Assembly: GCA_027669525.1 (NCBI GenBank)
Contig: JAQEDJ010000054.1
Span: forward strand, 1-11,375
From: Coriobacteriaceae bacterium AM48-5
GTDB taxonomy: Bacteria > Actinomycetota > Coriobacteriia > Coriobacteriales > Coriobacteriaceae
DNA: 11,375 bases
Direction of reading: 5' to 3'
The translations under genes were made by a program, and so were the position numbers. The notes below the pieces were generated by a model. The model had not been told where the DNA came from. It worked only from the letters and a program-made list of their open reading frames with translations, and ran no database searches. Shown in pieces: positions 7,951 through 11,375 of the stretch. Positions within the stretch are counted from its first letter, which is position 1; each line of letters starts with the position of its first letter.

Positions 7951-7992
7951 GAAGATACCAATGCAAGATGCGAAGATACCAATGCAAGATGC
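7951..7992. repeat. perfect 21-bp tandem repeat, two copies
   Basis: Copies at 7951-7971 and 7972-7992 are identical, each starting GAAGATACC and ending GCAAGATGC on the plus strand. Each carries, on the minus strand, TGGTATCTT, which looks like an extended -10 box, so the duplication doubles a possible promoter element. A period of 21 bp equals two helical turns. Because this sequence contains other indels, including a 25-bp tandem duplication in glyQ, an assembly origin cannot be excluded. Confidence 0.8.
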
Positions 7993-8003
7993 TTGCAGGT
8001 CAA
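7973..8003 (-). promoter_or_regulatory. possible distal ppdK promoter
   Basis: Minus strand: -35 TTGACC (8003-7998, five of six) and extended -10 TGGTATCTT (7981-7973). The spacer to TATCTT is 19 bp, longer than ideal. It would give a leader of about 190 nt before ppdK. The TGCAAG/CTTGCA dyad falls in its spacer. The second repeat copy places another TGGTATCTT 21 bp downstream. Confidence 0.3.
7983..7997. promoter_or_regulatory. operator-like dyad TGCAAG-ATG-CTTGCA
   Basis: A perfect inverted repeat with 6-bp arms and a 3-bp centre. It lies between the -35 and -10 elements of the possible distal ppdK promoter, a classic repressor position. The left arm belongs to the second tandem repeat copy; the right arm is unique sequence. 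No regulator for it can be named from this window. Confidence 0.35.
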
Positions 8004-8094
8004 ATGCTAGTTTATTGCTAAATCGCTTTACCAATATCGTGCATTATTTTTAGGTAGTCTTTTAGAGACGGGCATTTTTAGCTACCCCAATAAG

Positions 8095-8970
8095 CTAGCT
8101 TTGCTGGGCTCGGCGGGCGGCGCGGCGGGCACGGGCTTCTTGGATTTCCTCCAAGTGACTAATGATCTCGGAGGCGCTCTCCTCGATCGCCTTACCGTCG
8201 GTACGCACAACAAAGCAGCCTAAGCGCTTCATGAGTGCACGGGCTTCCTCAAGCTCGCTGCGCACGCTCTCGGGCTCGGCATAGGAGCCGGCAACGGCAC
8301 GGGCGTAGTCATCGCCCAAGCGGCTATCGCGAATCTCAGAAATAACGTCGACGGTCGAAATCAGGCCGAACAGGTGCATCGGGTCAACCTCGTAAATCGA
8401 CTTGGGCGGCTCCATGCCATGGGCCAACGGAACATTGGCGACCTTGTAGCCCTGATAGGCTAAATACATCGACAGCGGCGTCTTGGATGTACGCGACACA
8501 CCCAGCAGCACGATATCGGCACCCGACAGATCGTCGCAACCACGACCGTCATCGTGCTCAACGAAATACTCCATGGCCTCGATACGATGGAAATAGCGGT
8601 CATCGGTCTTGTGAATCACGCCCGCAACGCACTTGGGCGGCACACCGATGAGCGACGACAGCACGGCAAGCGTCGGGCCGATCAGGTCGACCGAACGGAT
8701 ATGCAGCATACCCAGGTAATCGAGCACGCGGGCGCGAAGCGCCGGATCGACAATGGTATGGAGCACGGCGACATCGCGATGGTCGGCATCGACGCGCGGC
8801 CCCACAAATGACTTGACCTGCTCCACGGAGGTCACCTTGGGCAGGCGCAAAACGCGAAAAGCCCCTTCATCAAATTGCCCGGACGCCGCAAGCACCACCT
8901 CACAAGCGGTATCGCCGAGCGAGTCGGAGATAACGATAACGGTGGGACGAGCGGTGACCGGGCAATCCAT
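8095..8970 (-). CDS. yqfL: pyruvate, phosphate dikinase regulatory protein (DUF299 / PDRP)
   Basis: DUF299 proteins are bifunctional. They inactivate PPDK (or PEP synthase) by ADP-dependent phosphorylation of the Thr near the catalytic His, and reactivate it by Pi-dependent dephosphorylation that releases PPi. The 291-residue product shows VISDSLGDTA (13-22), HTIVDPALR (71-79), DLIGPT (95-100), HKTDDRYFHRIEAMEYFVEHDDG (120-142) and the P-loop GVSRTSKTPLS (157-167). A basic, Ala/Arg-rich C-terminal tail ends the protein. ATG 8970 follows AAAAGGAG at 6 nt. The frame is intact. It lies 34 bp after glyS, so it is probably co-transcribed with glyQS, and ppdK is the next gene. The target Thr476 is present in that PPDK, which makes PPDK rather than PEP synthase the likely partner. 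In B. subtilis the homologue yqfL also lies near glyQS. Confidence 0.93.
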   Translation of the reverse strand: MDCPVTARPTVIVISDSLGDTACEVVLAASGQFDEGAFRVLRLPKVTSVEQVKSFVGPRVDADHRDVAVLHTIVDPALRARVLDYLGMLHIRSVDLIGPTLAVLSSLIGVPPKCVAGVIHKTDDRYFHRIEAMEYFVEHDDGRGCDDLSGADIVLLGVSRTSKTPLSMYLAYQGYKVANVPLAHGMEPPKSIYEVDPMHLFGLISTVDVISEIRDSRLGDDYARAVAGSYAEPESVRSELEEARALMKRLGCFVVRTDGKAIEESASEIISHLEEIQEARARRAARRAQQS

Positions 8971-9004
8971 GCGGGGCTCCTTTTGCGCTTATGCGCAGGC
9001 TGGC

Positions 9005-11100
9005 TTACTTTTTGCGGGCAAGCTCACCGATGTTGGCGATGCCGGAGAAAACGGCCTCGAAGCGGTTGAGCAGCTTAAGGCGATTATCGCGAAGCTGCTC
9101 GTCCTTGTCCATGACCATAACCTCATCGAAGAAACGGTCGATGGGCGCGCGCAGGGCGGCGAGGGCGGCAAATGCGGCCGGGTAGTCCTCGGCAGCAAGG
9201 GCGGCATCGACGGCGGTCTGAGCAGCCTCGGAGGCGTCGGCGAGCGCAAGCTCGACCTCGCCCATCAGGCTGCGGTCATACTCCGTACCCAGCTCGGGCT
9301 TGGAGATATGCGCGGCGCGGGCATAGGCGGTCGCCAGGTTGTCGAACGTCTCAGCGTCGTTCTTGCGGGCCTCGTCGAGGGCGGCGCAGCGGGCGAAGAA
9401 GACGGACGGAGCGATGATGTGCACCGCGGAGACGGCGGCGACGGTATCGGCCGGAATCTTTTCGTCGCGGGCCATGCTCACCAGGCGGCCATGGAAGAAG
9501 TCACGAACCTGCTGGGCGACCTCGGCGGCGTCGAACTCAATGCCCTGCTCACTGTAGAGTTCGAGGGCAAAGTCGATGAGCGACGTGGGGTCGATCGGCA
9601 GACGGTCGCGCAGGATGTTGATAATGCCGATAGCGGCACGACGCAGCGCGTAGGGGTCGGAGGAGCCGGTCGGGGGCTCGCCGATGGCAAAGATACCGGC
9701 GATGGTATCGAGCTTGTCGGCGCAGGCCACGATGCAGCCAGCGGTGCCCTCGGGCAGCTCGTCACCGGCAAAACGGGGACGATAGTGATCGCGAATAGCA
9801 TGGGCGACCTCGTCGTTCTCCCCCATCGCGGTCGCGTAATAACCGCCCATCACGCCCTGCTGGCTCGTGAACTCGACGACGGCGTTGGACACCAGGTCTG
9901 CCTTGCACAGGTGTGCGGCGCGAGCAGCGTCGGCGGCAAGATGGGCGCCCAGGTGAGCCTCGCGGGCGATAGCGAGCGCGAGCTGCTCGATGCGCTCGGA
10001 CTTGGCGAGCACGCTACCGAGCTTCTCCTGGAAGGCAACCTTGGACAGACGCTCACGGAACTCGTCGAGGGAGATCTTCAGGTCCTCCTCGTAGAAGAAC
10101 TTAGCGTCGTCCAGACGGGCGCGCACGACGCGCTCGTTACCGTCGATCACTCGCTCGGCGTTCTCGGGCTTGCTGTTGGAGACGACCACGAACTCACGCG
10201 TCAGCTTGCCCTCGCCGTCATAGATCGGGAAGTAGCGCTGGTTGGTGAGCATGGACTCGCAGATAATCTCGTGCGGGACCTTGAGGAACTCCTCGTCGAA
10301 AGTACCGACGAGCACCGTCGGCCACTCGCAGAGGTTAATGACCTCCTCAAAGACCTTCTTGGGCGTATCGACATGGCAGCCGGGGCGAGCGGCCTCGACC
10401 TCGGCGATACCGGCGAGAATCGCCTCGCGACGGCGCTCGGCAGAAAGCACGCCGGCATCCTCGAGCACCTGCTCGTAAACAGCGGGGCTGGCGACCACAT
10501 GGTCACCGGGGCCAAGCACGCGATGGCCACGCGTGGTGTTGCCACTCGTCACGTCGGCAAACGACACGGGCACAACATCCTCGCCCAGAAGGCAGCAGAT
10601 CCAACGGACCGGACGAACAAAGGTCGCGTGCTCGTGGCCCCAGCGCTGAGAGCGGTAGTTGGGCCACTGCAGGCCGGCGATGGTCTTCTCGCACAGAGTG
10701 GTCAGAATCGGCGTAGCCGGTGCGGAAGGGATATTCTTCTCGGCAAAGACGTACTCACGGCCGTCGGTGTCCTCGCGACGGACCAGATCCTCGGCAGCCA
10801 CACCGCACTTGCGGGCGAAGCCTGGGCGGCCTTGGTGGCGTTACCGTCAGCGTCGAAGGCGATGTTGGCCGCAGGGCCACGCTTGACCTCGTGAACCTCA
10901 TCGGTCGCGGTGGCGACGTCGGCAACGAGCGCAGCCAGGCGACGCGGGCTCGAGATCACGCGGACCTCGCCATGGGCCAGACCGGCCTCATCGAGGCCCT
11001 TGGCGATCATGGTGCCAAGCTGCTTGACGGCATTATTCAGCGGTGCAGAGGGCATTTCCTCCGTACCGATCTCAAACAGGAAATCCTTAGCGTCTGCCAT
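9005..11100 (-). CDS. glyS: glycyl-tRNA synthetase beta subunit, frameshifted
   Basis: GlyS is the beta chain of the alpha2beta2 class II glycyl-tRNA synthetase; it binds tRNA-Gly and is needed for charging. The repaired product is 698 residues, close to E. coli GlyS (689). Visible: the N-terminal [15 protein letters not shown] (7-21), [12 protein letters not shown] (48-59), EVKRGP, then [55 protein letters not shown] and [15 protein letters not shown], followed by the C-terminal anticodon-binding (DALR-like) domain ending in ELARKK. The start ATG 11100 is 3 bp after the glyQ stop. The frame breaks near 10821: after KAAQ the correct sequence [13 protein letters not shown] continues in another frame, and one missing C on the plus strand repairs it. 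An inactive essential synthetase is unlikely, so I treat this as sequence error. Confidence 0.95.
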
Positions 11101-11103
11101 GGC

Positions 11104-11375
11104 TTACGCCACCTCGCCTTCCTGGTCGGCATTCTCGTTGACTCCGGCGATCTCGGCCATGTAGGCCTCGCAGCACGCCTTGGCGACGGCGCGGACGCGC
11201 AGGATGTAGTTGGCACGCTCGACCGCGGACAGGGCGCCGGCGGGCATCGAGCAGGTTGAAGGCGTGGCTGCACTTCATGACACAGTCGTACGCCGGCAAC
11301 GGCAGCTTGCGCTCCAGGCAGGAATGGCACTCGGCCTCGTAGTCGGGAATGGCACTCGGCCTCGTAGTCGTCAAA
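11104..11375 (-). CDS. glyQ: glycyl-tRNA synthetase alpha subunit, C-terminal part, broken
   Basis: GlyQ carries the catalytic core that makes glycyl-adenylate. Only the last roughly 80 residues are inside: [37 protein letters not shown], then [32 protein letters not shown] and a short acidic tail to the TAA at 11104. Two defects occur. A 25-bp tandem duplication at 11321-11370 repeats DYEAECHS in a shifted frame. One extra G (plus strand) near 11239, in the codons after LLDAR, shifts the frame again. Removing both gives a perfect GlyQ C-terminus. It is the first gene of the glyQ-glyS-yqfL group seen here; its start and promoter are outside the window. Confidence 0.9.
11321..11370. repeat. 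perfect 25-bp tandem duplication inside glyQ
   Basis: Copies at 11321-11345 and 11346-11370 are identical, each beginning GGAATGGCAC on the plus strand. Since 25 is not a multiple of three, the duplication shifts the glyQ frame, and both copies encode DYEAECHS in different frames. It lies 5 bp from the window end, which suggests a contig-end assembly artefact. Confidence 0.9.

Larger units (their letters stand above)
7777..8094 (-). promoter_or_regulatory. repeat-rich control region between yqfL and ppdK
   Basis: This 318-bp gap has no supportable gene on either strand. About 7895-8094 is clearly richer in A+T than the flanking genes. It contains a perfect 21-bp tandem repeat, a TGCAAG/CTTGCA dyad, several GGTAAA/TTTACC words and at least two possible -10 boxes, all described separately. 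No clear intrinsic terminator follows yqfL: GGTAG...CTACC can pair around 8051-8086 but no T run follows on the minus strand. Read-through from yqfL into ppdK is therefore possible alongside ppdK's own promoter. The proximal 100 bp before ppdK are GC-rich. Confidence 0.6.

Noticed and set aside
8041..8094. Intrinsic terminator after yqfL
   Set aside because: GGTAG/CTACC and GTCT/AGAC can pair, but the stems are weak and no T run follows on the minus strand. The T-rich stretch lies on the plus strand, where there is no gene to terminate.
8971..9004. Small TGCGC/GCGCA hairpin between glyS and yqfL as a terminator or riboswitch
   Set aside because: It is a 5-bp stem in a 34-bp gap with no T run and sits just before the yqfL ribosome binding site. 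It is too small to claim a function.
8753..10894. Long plus-strand open frame (713 codons) opposite glyS and yqfL
   Set aside because: It is antisense to two well-supported genes, has the same compositional character, no ribosome binding site of note and no family similarity.
1..11375. CRISPR array, insertion sequence, tRNA or rRNA gene, phage or toxin-antitoxin genes
   Set aside because: I saw no regularly spaced repeats beyond two two-copy tandem repeats, no transposase or integrase motifs, no cloverleaf-like sequence and no small paired ORFs. Nearly all the DNA is accounted for by conserved housekeeping genes.

Overview
This window appears to be a chromosomal housekeeping segment from a moderately high-GC bacterium. 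Every gene I can support lies on the minus strand, so transcription runs from high to low coordinates. Gene content and protein style resemble the Coriobacteriia (Collinsella-like Actinomycetota): an alpha/beta glycyl-tRNA synthetase, a pyruvate phosphate dikinase with its DUF299 regulator, and the rplS/rnhB/yraN/comM/dprA/trmFO neighbourhood. The taxonomic call is an inference from memory, not a search result. Both window edges cut genes (trmFO at the left, glyQ at the right).

Layout in the direction of transcription. (1) glyQ (3' part), glyS and a PPDK regulatory protein gene (yqfL type) are closely packed and probably co-transcribed. (2) A 318-bp AT-richer gap follows, packed with short repeats and dyads, and leads into ppdK, which ends at a strong hairpin. 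(3) rplS has its own promoter, a short structured leader and an intrinsic terminator with a UUCG loop. (4) rnhB follows, ending at another textbook intrinsic terminator. (5) yraN, comM and dprA are joined by 1-4 bp overlaps, and trmFO follows 14 bp later.

The genes serve glycine charging of tRNA, reversible PEP/pyruvate interconversion and its Thr-phosphorylation switch, the large ribosomal subunit, removal of RNA from DNA, processing of incoming single-stranded DNA (DprA, ComM, possibly YraN) and tRNA m5U54 methylation.

A striking property is the number of reading-frame breaks. trmFO, rnhB, ppdK (two), glyS and glyQ (two, one being a 25-bp tandem duplication) are interrupted, yet the protein sequence continues perfectly in another frame each time. 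Five of the seven breaks are explained by one lost C (plus strand) in a short C run. In essential genes this points to sequencing or assembly error rather than decay, so the genes are annotated as whole CDSs with the breaks noted.

I found no mobile element, CRISPR array, tRNA or rRNA gene, and no convincing previously undescribed system. The least explained DNA is the repeat-rich control region upstream of ppdK.
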